Of a stretch of 64,000 nucleotides of DNA, positions 20,012 to 29,477 are shown piece by piece. Every line of letters starts with the position of its first letter. Within the stretch, counting starts at the first letter, position 1. The translations under genes were made by a program, and so were the position numbers. The notes under the pieces were generated by a model. The model was not told where the DNA came from, did no database searches, and saw only the letters and a list, made by a program, of their open reading frames with translations. The stretch spans positions 186,001 through 250,000 of the forward strand of contig BPKG01000003.1 of NCBI GenBank assembly GCA_026005015.1, given 5' to 3'. The stretch is from Burkholderiales bacterium (GTDB lineage Bacteria > Pseudomonadota > Gammaproteobacteria > Burkholderiales > UBA6910).

Positions 20012-21594
20012 TGGCCGAGCCCGCCCTGCTGTTCCTCACCGCTGAGCGCCTCACCGCCTACCGCTGGCATGGGGGCCATGTTTCCCTGGAGGGGGCCTTC
20101 ACCGCCGACGAAGCGGGCCGGCGGGCGTTTGCCGCCTACGCGGCCGAAGTGGCCCAGCGCCGCCGCACGGCGTGGATGCTCGCCGACCTGGTGGAAGAGG
20201 ATTTTCGCTTCGAAACCGTCCCCCACCTGATCGGCCCGGAGCGCTCGGCGCTGCTCGCGCGCAAGCTGGAGCAGTTCTACCGCTCTACGCCCTTCCGCCA
20301 CGCGGAAATCCGGGAGCGGGTGCAGGAAGGCCGGCGCGATGACCGGGTGTTGTTTTCCGCCCTGACCAATCCGGGATGGATCGCGCTTTGGGTCGAGCTC
20401 CTGGTCCATTACGAGATCCCCCTGCGGGGCCTGTACTCGGTGCCCCTCCTGAGCCGGCACATCGCCCGGCTGATTTCCGGCCACGACCTGCTGCTCATCA
20501 CCTGGGAGCGGGACGCCGGCGTACGCCAGACCTATTTCAAGAACGGCCACGTGAGCTTCTCCCGCTTGAGTCCCCTGGCCACTGGCCCTCACGTCGACGC
20601 AGGCCTGCAACCGGCGGTCGGCGCCCAGTTCACCGCCACGGTGATCCACGAGGCCGCCCGCACCGTCCAGTACCTGCAGAGCTTGAGCCTTCTGCCCTCC
20701 GAGCGGCCGATGCAGGTCGCCATCGTGTGCTCGCGGGAGGACCGGGAAGCGCTGGCGGCGCGGCTCCAGGACTCGCCCCGGGTGCGCTACGCGTACCTGG
20801 ACATCGGGGAACTCGCCGCGCGGCTGGGTTACCGCGACTCCCTGCCCGATTCGGACGCCACCGGCCTGCTGCTGCACGCGCTGGTGAAGAGCCGTCCCCC
20901 CAACCAGTACGCCGCCGCCCAGCACACCCATTACCACGCCCTGGGGGAAGCGCGCCGGCTCGCCCGGGCGGCGGTGCTGGCCACCGGGCTGGGGCTCCTG
21001 CTCTGGGCAGGCCTGGACGTGTGGCAAGGGATGAATTTCTCCCGCCGCGCCGAGCAACTGAACGTCCAGTTGCAAAGCCTGGAGCGCCAGCACCAGGCCA
21101 TCCGCGCGACCTTTCCGCCCACTCCCCGGTCGGCCTCGGAAATGCGCCGGGTGGTGCTGGCGACCCGGGCCCTGGCCCAATCCTCCCCTTCGCCGGTGGA
21201 AGCGCTCTCCGGCATCGGCCAGGTCCTCGAAGCCTTCCCCGGGCTGCGCCTCACCCAGCTTTCCTGGCAAATCACGACCCATCCGGAGAGCATCGAGAAA
21301 AGCGCGCCCGGGAGGCCTCGGGCTGCTTCTCCTCAGCCGGCCAGTCCCGGCCCCACCCTCTACCGAGTCGTGCTGCTGCAAGGGGAAGTGCACCCGTTCC
21401 GCCACAACTACCGGGAGGCGCTGGAACAAGTGGAAGCCCTCGCCGCCGAGCTCACCCGGCGGGGATTCAGCGTGGAGCGGCTCGAACTGCCCCTCGATCT
21501 CCGCCCCCAGGCGAGCCTCGCGGGGCAATCGGACGCGCCCGAGGCCGAGCGGCGCGCCGTCTTCGCCCTCAAAATCGTGCGGGCGGCCACATGA
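20011..21594 (+). CDS. PilM/PilN-like pilus assembly protein (MshI position)
   Basis: The 527-residue protein has a long cytoplasmic part, a single transmembrane helix at about residues 315-335 and a periplasmic coiled-coil plus PilN-like domain. This combination looks like a fusion of the PilM-like and PilN-like functions of other type IV systems. I cannot assign it to a named family with certainty. It overlaps mshG and the next gene, so it belongs to the same operon. Its role is probably structural, linking platform and secretin. Confidence 0.75.
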   Translation: MAEPALLFLTAERLTAYRWHGGHVSLEGAFTADEAGRRAFAAYAAEVAQRRRTAWMLADLVEEDFRFETVPHLIGPERSALLARKLEQFYRSTPFRHAEIRERVQEGRRDDRVLFSALTNPGWIALWVELLVHYEIPLRGLYSVPLLSRHIARLISGHDLLLITWERDAGVRQTYFKNGHVSFSRLSPLATGPHVDAGLQPAVGAQFTATVIHEAARTVQYLQSLSLLPSERPMQVAIVCSREDREALAARLQDSPRVRYAYLDIGELAARLGYRDSLPDSDATGLLLHALVKSRPPNQYAAAQHTHYHALGEARRLARAAVLATGLGLLLWAGLDVWQGMNFSRRAEQLNVQLQSLERQHQAIRATFPPTPRSASEMRRVVLATRALAQSSPSPVEALSGIGQVLEAFPGLRLTQLSWQITTHPESIEKSAPGRPRAASPQPASPGPTLYRVVLLQGEVHPFRHNYREALEQVEALAAELTRRGFSVERLELPLDLRPQASLAGQSDAPEAERRAVFALKIVRAAT

Positions 21595-22196
21595 GACTCA
21601 CGCGCCAGGACTGGCCTCTTCTGCGCGGCACCGTGTTCTTCGCCGCCGCGGTCCTTGCCCTCGCCCTCGTGGCCATCGGCGCCGCCCATGAGTTCAAGGC
21701 CCGGATGCAGCGAACCCACGCCACCCTGCAATCCCAGGTGGCCCAGGCCCACGCCCAGCTCGCCCGGGTCCAGGAGGAGCGCAAAAACCTGGACGAGTAT
21801 TACGAGGAATACCAGCGCCTCGTCGCTCGGGGAGTGATCGGCGAAGAGCGTCGGCTCGACTGGATCGAAGCCATCGACCGGCTGCGCGGGCAGCAGCGCC
21901 TCTTCGGCGCCCGCTACGCCGTCTCGCCCCAGCGCCCCTATCAGCCGGAAATTCCGTTGCCGGGCGGCCCGATCGACCTGCTGGCCTCGGACATGAGGCT
22001 GCAACTCTCCCTTTTGCACGAGGGGGAACTTGCCCGCTTTTTCGAAGCATTGCGCGAGGAAGCCAAGGGCCTGTTCCTCCTGCGGGGCTGCCAGGTCAGG
22101 CGTGCGGCGGCCGCAGCCCCCTCGCGCTTCGGTCCCCAACTGGAAGCCGACTGCCAGCTCACCTGGATTTCCTTGAAGGACCGCCCCCAGCCATGA
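21591..22196 (+). CDS. PilO/MshJ-like pilus assembly protein
   Basis: The 201-residue protein has one N-terminal transmembrane helix (about 13-33), a coiled coil rich in Gln, Ala and Arg (about 40-80) and a small periplasmic domain. Size and layout match PilO/MshJ-type alignment proteins. The ATGA overlap with the upstream gene and a similar overlap downstream indicate coupled translation. Confidence 0.7.
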   Translation: MRLTRQDWPLLRGTVFFAAAVLALALVAIGAAHEFKARMQRTHATLQSQVAQAHAQLARVQEERKNLDEYYEEYQRLVARGVIGEERRLDWIEAIDRLRGQQRLFGARYAVSPQRPYQPEIPLPGGPIDLLASDMRLQLSLLHEGELARFFEALREEAKGLFLLRGCQVRRAAAAAPSRFGPQLEADCQLTWISLKDRPQP

Positions 22197-22627
22197 CTCG
22201 CTTCCTACAACCGGCGCTCTTTCTCGTCCTGGGCGGGCTTGCCGCCGCCGCCTGGGCCGCCGATCCTCTGGGACGGCTGTTCTTCACCCCGGAGGAGCGG
22301 GAGCAACTGGAACGGCAGCGGGTGAGGCCCTCGGCCGAGGCCGCGCCGTCGCTTTCCGGCGTCACCGTCAACGGGCTGGTGCAGCGCTCGGACGGGAAAG
22401 CGGTCGTGTGGGTGAACGGGGTTCCCCGGCCGGCTTCGGCGCCCGCGGCGGAGGACGGCCTCGCCGCCCGGCCCCTGGACGCGGCGACCGTGGTGGTGAC
22501 CACGCCCGAGGGCAAGGTGCAGGTGAAGGTGGGGGAGACGGTATGGCTCGCCCCCGGCGAGGGCAGGGAGCGCGGGAGAGAAACGTCCCCGCCCGGCGCC
22601 GGCGCGTCCCCGGAGGCCGCCCGGTGA
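22193..22627 (+). CDS. Secreted MshK/PilP-like small protein
   Basis: The 144-residue protein has a signal peptide (hydrophobic LFLVLGGLAAAAWA, cleavage near residue 22). A short conserved-looking core with SGVTVNGLVQRSDGKAVVWVNG follows. That core resembles MshK-type periplasmic proteins of MSHA loci. The C-terminus is low complexity. Its ATG overlaps the stop of the gene before it. Confidence 0.65.
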   Translation: MTRFLQPALFLVLGGLAAAAWAADPLGRLFFTPEEREQLERQRVRPSAEAAPSLSGVTVNGLVQRSDGKAVVWVNGVPRPASAPAAEDGLAARPLDAATVVVTTPEGKVQVKVGETVWLAPGEGRERGRETSPPGAGASPEAAR

Positions 22628-23720
22628 CCGCCACAACGCTCGGCCATGCCCGCGGCATGCGGGGCGCTCCCGTCACGTCCGGTCGCCAGCGCGGCCAGGT
22701 GCTGCTCCTCATGCTCCTCGTGCTCATCACGGGCGCCGCTTACCTGCTGGTGCAATCGCTCAACGCCGGCTCGATCGCCACCGAGCGGGACCGCATTACT
22801 CAACAGGCGCTGGCGCAGGCGAAGGAGGCGTTGATCGGCCGCGCTCTGGTCGATAACAATCGGCCGGGCAGCCTGCCCTGCCCTGACCTGGATGACGACG
22901 GCTCGGCGGAAATACTTTCAGGCAATGAATGCCCAAGTTACATTGGGCGCCTGCCTTGGCGCACATTACGCTTGCCTGACTTGAGAGATGGGTCTGGAGA
23001 GCGCCTTTGGTATTCTTTATCCAGAAATTTTAGGGATGATGATTCAATTGTCATCAATTCCTATAGCCCTGGAGACCTCTCTATCGTCGGGACCAGTCCC
23101 CAATCAGATGTCGTGGCGGTTGTATTCGCTCCTGGCACGCCGTTGAACGGGAGGATGCCAGCACAATCCAGACTCGCGGATGTATCGTTGGCACCGATTG
23201 TGACGACGCTGGTATTTGCACCGCTAGCCCAGCATCCAGTACGCCCAAATGCAATTCGAAGAATTACCTGGATGTCGTGAATGCGGTGGAGGACAACGCC
23301 GACGGTGATGCCATCTTCGTTGCGGCCCACCCCAGCGCTTCCTTCAACGACAGGCTGCTGGCCATCGGCCACGACGAGCTGTTCGTGGCGGCCAACAAAC
23401 GAATCGCCGGAGAAATCCGCGGCACTGCAACGCCTGCCAGCGGCGTACAAGGCTATTACGAGCAGCAGAGCCCTAAGCATTATCCCTGGGCGAGTAACGG
23501 GACGGGTTACCAGATCCCCGGCGAGAAGACCGGCTCGGTACCATACGAGGAGTTACCTTTCGACCCCACCATAAAAGAAGTTCTCAAAGACAACGGGTGG
23601 TTCGACCCGAGCATTACGGTTTACACGGTGGCCCCTGACCGATCCAGCGCAACCATTACGATCCAAAATCCCGCTGTGAGCGTCTGCCTCGAGAACGGGA
23701 ATGTCGTCCAGTGCCCATGA
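22624..23720 (+). pseudogene. Pilus-associated prepilin-like gene broken by one frameshift
   Basis: Frame one (22624-23280, GTG start) gives a hydrophobic N-terminal anchor (QVLLLMLLVLITGAAYLLVQ) and a domain reading through VVAVVFAPGTPLNG. The natural continuation is in another frame: EDASTIQ, then a Cys-containing segment, NYLDVVNAVEDN and FNDRLLAIGHDELF, ending at 23720. Adding one base at about 23151 (AACGGG-AGGATGCC) restores a single 365-residue protein with GQDAS at the junction. The 22.9-23.3 kb part is also more AT-rich than its neighbours. I treat it as one gene with an indel or sequencing error, located between pilus genes. Confidence 0.75.
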
Positions 23721-24514
23721 GAATCGTAAACAAAGGGGCTAACCCTGAATCTGGAGTAAACGGCATCACGATTCGGCACGCCGCAGGTTTTACTCTGGTG
23801 GAGCTGGCGGTGGTGCTGCTCATCCTGGGGTTGCTCCTGGGCGGGCTGCTCATGCCGCTTAGCACTCAGCTCGACCAGCAATCGATCAAGGACACTCAGC
23901 GTAAGTTGGATGAAATCAAAGAGGCTTTGATCGGCTTCTCCCTGGCGAACGGACGGCTGCCGTGTCCGGCGGACGGGGCGACTCCGAGCGGCAGCTCGGG
24001 AAGTGGCGAAGAAAGCTACAACTCAACGACGGGCCAGTGCAACATCACGACCGACGGCGTCGTGCCGTGGGCCACGTTGGCACTTCCTGAGACGGATGCC
24101 TGGGGGCGACGCTTCACCTACCGCGTCCGCCAGGATTGGGCCGATCAGGTCAATCCCGCCGCCTCCGCCACGGCGGATTGTACGGAGGTGGCCGCCAACG
24201 CCTCTTTTGCCTTGTGCTCAGAGGGCAACATCACTGTCAAGGATGGCAGCGGACCCTCGGGAAAAAACGTGGCGACGAACGTTCCCGCTCTCATCGCCTC
24301 CCACGGAAAAAACGGCTACGGCGCCTACCTGCCCAACGGCACTCGCCTTCCTTTGAGTGGGGACAGCGACGAACAGGAAAACGCAGACAACGACGCGACC
24401 TTCGTGAGCCGCTCGCCGGGCAAATATCCTGACGACCCTTACGACGACCAGGTCGTCTGGATCTCCCCGTCCATTCTCAAAAACCGCATGGTCCAAGCCG
24501 GCAAGCTGCCCTGA
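23717..24514 (+). CDS. Type IV prepilin-like protein
   Basis: The 265-residue protein has a prepilin peptidase site GFTLVELAVVLLILGLLL, with cleavage after Gly and Glu at mature position 5. The leader is unusually long, about 26 residues. The C-terminal domain contains several cysteines and an ending like that of large minor pilins (DDQVVWISPSIL). The ATG at 23717 overlaps the upstream TGA. It probably incorporates at the tip or base of the MSHA-like pilus. Confidence 0.87.
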   Translation: MRIVNKGANPESGVNGITIRHAAGFTLVELAVVLLILGLLLGGLLMPLSTQLDQQSIKDTQRKLDEIKEALIGFSLANGRLPCPADGATPSGSSGSGEESYNSTTGQCNITTDGVVPWATLALPETDAWGRRFTYRVRQDWADQVNPAASATADCTEVAANASFALCSEGNITVKDGSGPSGKNVATNVPALIASHGKNGYGAYLPNGTRLPLSGDSDEQENADNDATFVSRSPGKYPDDPYDDQVVWISPSILKNRMVQAGKLP

Positions 24515-24541
24515 CCTGCGAGGACTCGGGGCCTCGTTCCG

Positions 24542-26314
24542 TCAAGCGTTTCCCCGCGGCGCCAGCTCGAAGCACACCCGGCCCGGCTGGTTCTCCTTGA
24601 GGCGCAGGGCGTAGCCCCGGCGCGCGGCCTCCCGGGAAACCTGGTAGAGGCCGACCCCCAGCCCGGTTTCCGAGGCCACGGGCTTCTCGAACAGCGCGCC
24701 CGCCACCCGGGCCGGCACCGGCTCCCCCGTGTCGGTGACCCGCAGCACCGCCCCGCCGTTCGCCGTGGCGAGCTCCACGTCGATCTCCAGCCCCGGCGAG
24801 CGTTGGCGTTTCTTCAAGGCGTTCTCCAGCAGGTTCTCCGCAACGCTGTCGAAGAGGGCTCCGGGAATCCGGGCGTCTGCGGCGAGGCTCGCCCGGAAGC
24901 GCACCCCGCGGGGCTCGTAGCGGGACTCGAGGGCTTCCCACCAGGCGCGCGCTGCAACCGGCGGGTCCTCCGCGTCGCGCTGGGCGAGGGGGTCCTTGAG
25001 CTTGCTCAAAGTGAGCTCCAGCCGCCGGGCCAGATCGGGGAGCTGGCGCCGCATGAGCCGCTGGAAGCCTTCGGCGTCGCCCGCCTGCTGGGAGGCCGAG
25101 GCCAGGGCGTAGAGGGATTGGAGCAGGTTTTTGATGTCGTGAGTAAGTCGGGCGCCGGTCTCGTGGATGGCCTGCATGCGGGCCATCTGGGCGAGGGCCT
25201 GCTCCCGGCGCTTTCCCTCGTAGAAGCGAGCGACGATCTCGGTGAGCAGCTTCAGGTGCAGGACCAGGGCCGGCCCCACGGTGAAGCGGGAAGAGACCTG
25301 GAGCGTGAGCGGCCCGGCGCTGAAGGTCCACACCGAAGAGGCTTCCTCGCCCACCCGGCCCTGCCCGTCCGGCGAATCCCAGGCTACGCTCGCCACCCAG
25401 GGAAGCGTCGCGAGCCGCTCGGCGGCGGTGTGCAGGAACCCCGCTGGGTCGGTTTCCCGCTCCGCCGCTTCGGCGATCTGGGCGAGCCACTGCTCGAAAG
25501 GCGTGCCCACGTTGAGCAGGTAGCGGAACAGAACCGGCTGCAGCAGGCTCAAGCCGTGGGCCGGATTCCACAGGAGACCCAGCAGGCTCAACAGGAAACC
25601 CACCACCAGGAGGGTGCGGATCAGCGCCTCCACGTAGGCGACCTGGCTCAGAGTCATGAAGGCGAAGCTTCCCAGCACCACCAGGATCACCACCAGGAAC
25701 AGGAGCAGCCCGTACAAGAAATCCACCGGCTCGCGCCCGGCCTCCGGCGGCCGGCCCACGGGAAGCGCGAGCAGCAGGAGGAGGCCGACCGGCGCGGCGT
25801 AGCGCACGAGCTCGTCGGCGAAGAAAGGGGTCGCCCTGGCGATGAAGAGCTTCGGCACCACCCAGAGCAGCAGGGTCAGCATGAGGTAGGCCAGCACCGC
25901 CAGGCCGAAGAGGCGGGAAGCGCGCGACGGCCCGGCAAACCCCCGCGCGCCGATCAGGCTGACGAGGAACGCGAACCAGGCGGCTACCAGCCACCAGTTG
26001 AGCCAGAAGAGCACCAGGGCGGAAGCCGCGCCGACGAAGACGAGCGCCGGCGTGCCGAGCCGCCGCTCGTAGCCCCACAGGGGCTGCCACAGGAGAAACA
26101 GGCCCAGATGAGTAAGAAGCAGCGCCCGGGCCCACGGGCCCTGCAGGTCGGAGAGCACCGCCCCGTGGAGCAGCAGCAACATGACCGCCAGCAGTTTTTC
26201 GCGCCGCTCGAGCAGGCGCCTGACCCAGGCAGGACGGGAAAGGGCCGCCGTCATGGACGGCCCGGGGGTCGCGGAGGAAGCGTCCGGCGGAGAATCAAAC
26301 ATGCCCTCTCTCAA
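24542..26314 (-). CDS. Membrane-bound sensor histidine kinase
   Basis: The 590-residue protein has about eight to ten N-terminal transmembrane helices (roughly residues 40-270) and a GAF-like linker. The H-box reads LTHDIKNLLQSL, and the ATPase domain has LRVTDTGEPVP and GLGVGLYQVS. The nearest regulator lacking a kinase is the sigma-54 activator at 10735, so I infer a pair controlling pilin. It is transcribed away from the pilin gene. The architecture resembles PrsK-type kinases, but that is only a similarity. Confidence 0.85.
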   Translation of the reverse strand: MREGMFDSPPDASSATPGPSMTAALSRPAWVRRLLERREKLLAVMLLLLHGAVLSDLQGPWARALLLTHLGLFLLWQPLWGYERRLGTPALVFVGAASALVLFWLNWWLVAAWFAFLVSLIGARGFAGPSRASRLFGLAVLAYLMLTLLLWVVPKLFIARATPFFADELVRYAAPVGLLLLLALPVGRPPEAGREPVDFLYGLLLFLVVILVVLGSFAFMTLSQVAYVEALIRTLLVVGFLLSLLGLLWNPAHGLSLLQPVLFRYLLNVGTPFEQWLAQIAEAAERETDPAGFLHTAAERLATLPWVASVAWDSPDGQGRVGEEASSVWTFSAGPLTLQVSSRFTVGPALVLHLKLLTEIVARFYEGKRREQALAQMARMQAIHETGARLTHDIKNLLQSLYALASASQQAGDAEGFQRLMRRQLPDLARRLELTLSKLKDPLAQRDAEDPPVAARAWWEALESRYEPRGVRFRASLAADARIPGALFDSVAENLLENALKKRQRSPGLEIDVELATANGGAVLRVTDTGEPVPARVAGALFEKPVASETGLGVGLYQVSREAARRGYALRLKENQPGRVCFELAPRGNA

Positions 26315-26388
26315 GGGGTGGCGGACCCATTATAACCAGCGGCTCGGGCGCTTCCCTGGCGGGAAAGCGTCGGAATCCCGTCGGTCGC

Positions 26389-26402
26389 GTCGGATTTCCG
26401 AC
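26389..26402. promoter_or_regulatory. Candidate activator site upstream of the pilin promoter
   Basis: GTCGGATTTCCGAC is an inverted repeat with five-base arms (GTCGG and CCGAC). CGTCGG occurs four times between about 26369 and 26416. The cluster lies some 130-170 bases upstream of the sigma-54 promoter, the usual distance for an NtrC-family activator. No binding protein is shown by sequence. Confidence 0.4.
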
Positions 26403-26530
26403 AGACCGGCGTCGGGCCGGCGACAGCCGGAAACCCGGTCATCCGGGAAATCCATCCCCCAAGCCCTGGAAAAGCCCAATTCACGCCCGCAGAGGCCAGC
26501 AAAAAGCCCACCAGCCCCGGTGGAATCCGG

Positions 26531-26546
26531 TGGCATCGTTCTTGCA
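26531..26546 (+). promoter_or_regulatory. Sigma-54 promoter of the major pilin gene
   Basis: TGGCATCGTTCTTGCA matches the -24/-12 consensus TGGCAC-N5-TTGCA with one mismatch. The GG and GC pairs are ten bases apart. Transcription would start near 26557, leaving about 23 bases before the pilin ATG. RpoN is encoded at 32009 and a sigma-54 activator at 10735. Confidence 0.8.
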
Positions 26547-26579
26547 GCGGCCGGGGCAATGCCGTGTCCGGAGACGGAA

Positions 26580-27215
26580 ATGAAACGTGAGCGTGGCTTT
26601 ACCCTGATCGAGATCGCCATCGTGCTGGTCATCATCGGGCTGCTCCTGGGAGGGATCCTGAAGGGGCAGGAGATGATCACCCAGGCGAGGATTCGCAACG
26701 TGGTGAACGACCTGAACAGCGTCTCGGTGGCCTACTATGCCTACCAGGATCGGTACCGGGCCATTCCGGGGGATGATCCCAATGCCAGCGGTCGCTGGAG
26801 CGGTACGACTTCCGGAGACGGAAATAATCAAGTAAGCGGAAATTTCAATGCCACGCCGTCGGCCAATCCCCCGCCAGCCGGGGAAGAGTCCAATCTTTTC
26901 TGGCAGCACCTGCGGCTCGCCGGGCTGGTGGCGGGTCCGAGCACCGGGGCGGGCAGCGCCAACCCGCCCCAGAACGCCGTCGGGGGGGTAACCGGGGTGC
27001 AAAACGGCGCCCTAGGGTTGAGCGGGCTGGTGGTGTGCACCTCCAACCTACCCGGCAAGATCGCCAACGCCGTGGACAGTCAACTGGACGACGGCAAGCC
27101 CAATACGGGTTCGCTGCGCGGCACCACAACCTCGCCTCTGCCCGCCACCGCCCCTACAGACACCAGCTACGTGGACGACGGGGCGACCCAATACACGATC
27201 TGCAAGAACATTTAG
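26580..27215 (+). CDS. Type IV (MSHA-like) pilin
   Basis: The 211-residue protein has a short leader MKRERG and the class III pilin start FTLIEIAIVLVIIGLLLGG, with Glu5 of the mature protein. Two cysteines near the end (VVCTSN and TICKNI) can form the usual disulfide-bounded D-region. Ser, Thr, Gly and Asn richness fits a surface pilin. Start ATG at 26580. It is monocistronic, behind its own sigma-54 promoter, which suggests it is the abundant major subunit. Confidence 0.9.
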   Translation: MKRERGFTLIEIAIVLVIIGLLLGGILKGQEMITQARIRNVVNDLNSVSVAYYAYQDRYRAIPGDDPNASGRWSGTTSGDGNNQVSGNFNATPSANPPPAGEESNLFWQHLRLAGLVAGPSTGAGSANPPQNAVGGVTGVQNGALGLSGLVVCTSNLPGKIANAVDSQLDDGKPNTGSLRGTTTSPLPATAPTDTSYVDDGATQYTICKNI

Positions 27216-27235
27216 GGCATCTCGCTCGCAGAACT

Positions 27236-27350
27236 TGTGGGGTGCGCCTTGGCGCACCGCTCACCGGCGCGCTTGCGGTGCGTTTCGCCTGCCTGCCGGG
27301 ATCTGTGCGAGCAGGCAGGCTGCGCTCCGCACACCCTGCGGAGCGACGAA
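27236..27350. repeat. Palindromic intergenic repeat between convergent genes
   Basis: This stretch contains GTGCGCCTTGGCGCAC, a perfect-arm palindrome at about 27241-27256, and the pair CCTGCCTGC with GCAGGCAGG separated by a short loop. It lies between the ends of the pilin and the antiporter genes and may act as a two-way terminator. GGTGCG-type repeats of the same flavour recur near 41050 and 58440. Confidence 0.45.
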
Positions 27351-27361
27351 CCCGCGGTGTC

Positions 27362-29335
27362 TCACCCTTGCAACAGCCGCATCTCGGCGGCGGCGAGCGC
27401 CTCGGGCGTTCCCAGCAGCACCACCACGTCGCCCTCCTCCAACCGCGTTTGCGGCGTCGGCGCGAGCCCGCGGATACCGCGTCGGCGGATGGCGGTGACT
27501 TCCACCTGCAATTCCCCGAGCCGCAATTCCTCTAGCGTGCGGCCGATGGCCGCTGCGCCCGGGGCTACCAGCACGCCGTGCAGCCGCGGCTGCGGCTTCT
27601 CGGGCGATTCCAGGAGCTCGTCGCTCTCGCCGCGGAAAAATCCCCGGAACAGGGCGTAGCGCTCGCGGCGCGCTTCGCGGATGCGCTTGAGCACCCGGTT
27701 GAGGGGCACCCCCAGCAGCAACAGGGCCTGGGAACCCAGCATCAAGCTCCCTTCCATGATCTCGGACACCACCTCGGCCGCCCCGGCCTCGAGCAGCACA
27801 TCGATGTCGCTGTCATCGACGGTGCGCACCAGCACGGGAAGATCGGGCCGCTCCCGGTGCACCGCCGACAGGACCCGCAGCGCGGAAGGCGTGTTAGCGT
27901 AGGTGACCACCAGGGCCTTGGCCCGCTTCAGGCCCGCAGCGATCAGCACCTCGCGCCGCGCCGCGTCCCCGTAGACCACGCTCTCGCCGGCGGCGGCGGC
28001 CTCCCGGATGCGCCGGGGGTCCAGGTCGAGGGCGATGAAAGGCACTCCTTCGCGCTCCAGCATCCGCGCCAGGTTCTGGCCGCTGCGGCCGTAGCCGCAG
28101 ATGATCACGTGCCCCTCCGCGCTCATGGTCTGCACCGCGATGCGGTGCAGCTCCAGGGCGCGCGCCATCCACTCTCCGGAAGCGAAGCGGCGCACCAGGG
28201 GCTCGCTGTACTGGATCAGGAACGGCGCCGCCAGCATGGACAGCACCATGCCGGCCAGCAGGGACTGCATGACCGCGGGATCGACCACGGCGTGGCGGCC
28301 CGCGAGCTGCAGCAGCACGAAGCCGAACTCCCCGGCGTGGGCGAGCGCCAGCCCGGTGCGCAGCGCCACGCCGGAATCGGCGCCCATCAGCCGGAAGAGC
28401 GCCGCGATGAGGGCCCCCTTGGCCGCCACCAGCAGGGCGAAGGTGGCCGCCACCCAGGCCCAGTTGGCGACCACCGCCCGCCAGTCGAGGAGCATGCCGA
28501 TGGTGACGAAGAAGAAGCCCAGCAGCACCTCGCGGAACGGCCGGATGTCCTCCTCCACCTGGTAGCGGTACTCGGTCTCGGAGATGAGCACGCCGGCGAG
28601 AAACGCGCCCAGCGCGAGCGACAACCCCGCCTGCTGGGTAAGGAAGGCGAGCCCCAAAACGGTGAGCAGCACGTTGAGGATGAAAAGCTCGGAAGACTTC
28701 TGCCGCGCCACCAGGTGGAACCAGGGCCGCATCAGCCGCTGCCCCAGCACCAGGATAACGAACAGCACCAGCGCCGCCTTGACCGCCGCTAGGCCGAGCG
28801 CCCAGGCGAGCTCCTCCCCCGGACGGGCCAGGGCGGGGATCGCGATCAGGAGGGGCACCACCGCCAGGTCCTGGAACAGGGCGGCGCCGATGATGGCCCG
28901 CCCGTGGGGGGCGTTGAGCTCGAGGCGCTCAGCCAGCATCTTGCCCAGGATGGCGGTGGAGGACATGGCGAGCACCGCGCCCATGGCGAAGCCCGCCTGC
29001 CACGAGGCCCCGAGGGCGGCGGCGAGCAGCATGACGAGCACGATGGTGGAAACCACCTGAGCGGCGCCGAAGCCGAACACCTCCCGCCGCATGGTGCGCA
29101 GGCGCGGCAGGCTGAACTCCAGCCCGATGGTGAACATGAGGAACACCACGCCGAACTCCGCCAGGTAGCTCGCCTCGGCGCTCTCCGCCACCCAGCCCAG
29201 GGTGTGGGGCCCCACCAGGATGCCCACCAGCAGGTAGCCCAGGAGGGGCGGCAGGCCGAGCCGGCGGAACGCCACCACCACCGTCACCGCGGCGGCGAGG
29301 ACGATGAGGGCGATCTGGAGGGTGTCGTGGAGCAT
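27362..29335 (-). CDS. Kef-type K+/H+ antiporter with TrkA domains
   Basis: The 657-residue inner-membrane protein has a CPA2 Na+/H+ exchanger domain of about 12 helices (residues 1-390). A TrkA-N NAD-binding domain (about 410-530, HVIICGYGRSGQNLA) and a C-terminal TrkA-C domain follow. It is expected to mediate potassium efflux coupled to proton entry. In betaproteobacteria this gene commonly sits beside the kdsD-kdsC-lpt cluster, as here, divergently transcribed. Confidence 0.92.
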   Translation of the reverse strand: MLHDTLQIALIVLAAAVTVVVAFRRLGLPPLLGYLLVGILVGPHTLGWVAESAEASYLAEFGVVFLMFTIGLEFSLPRLRTMRREVFGFGAAQVVSTIVLVMLLAAALGASWQAGFAMGAVLAMSSTAILGKMLAERLELNAPHGRAIIGAALFQDLAVVPLLIAIPALARPGEELAWALGLAAVKAALVLFVILVLGQRLMRPWFHLVARQKSSELFILNVLLTVLGLAFLTQQAGLSLALGAFLAGVLISETEYRYQVEEDIRPFREVLLGFFFVTIGMLLDWRAVVANWAWVAATFALLVAAKGALIAALFRLMGADSGVALRTGLALAHAGEFGFVLLQLAGRHAVVDPAVMQSLLAGMVLSMLAAPFLIQYSEPLVRRFASGEWMARALELHRIAVQTMSAEGHVIICGYGRSGQNLARMLEREGVPFIALDLDPRRIREAAAAGESVVYGDAARREVLIAAGLKRAKALVVTYANTPSALRVLSAVHRERPDLPVLVRTVDDSDIDVLLEAGAAEVVSEIMEGSLMLGSQALLLLGVPLNRVLKRIREARRERYALFRGFFRGESDELLESPEKPQPRLHGVLVAPGAAAIGRTLEELRLGELQVEVTAIRRRGIRGLAPTPQTRLEEGDVVVLLGTPEALAAAEMRLLQG

Positions 29336-29403
29336 GGGCCGTAATCATGCCCTACCGGCCGGAATTTGGGACAGCGGCCGGACGGACTCCGGCCGGGCTC
29401 TGC

Positions 29404-29409
29404 TATACT
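29404..29409 (+). promoter_or_regulatory. Candidate extended -10 promoter of kdsC-lptCAB
   Basis: TATACT preceded by TGC forms an extended -10 element about 69 bases before the kdsC ATG. No good -35 hexamer is visible at 17 bases, which is tolerated in extended -10 promoters. It lies in the divergent gap between the antiporter and kdsC. Confidence 0.5.
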
Positions 29410-29477
29410 TGCCCACCGTTACGCACCGAGGGTTCGCCCCCTTCCACGGGCTCCTCTGCGCCGCCAGCGCCCGCTCC

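Noticed and set aside
23140-23160. Programmed ribosomal frameshifting in the prepilin-like gene
   Set aside because: No slippery heptamer of the X-XXY-YYZ type is present at AACGGGAGG, so a simple indel or read error is more likely.
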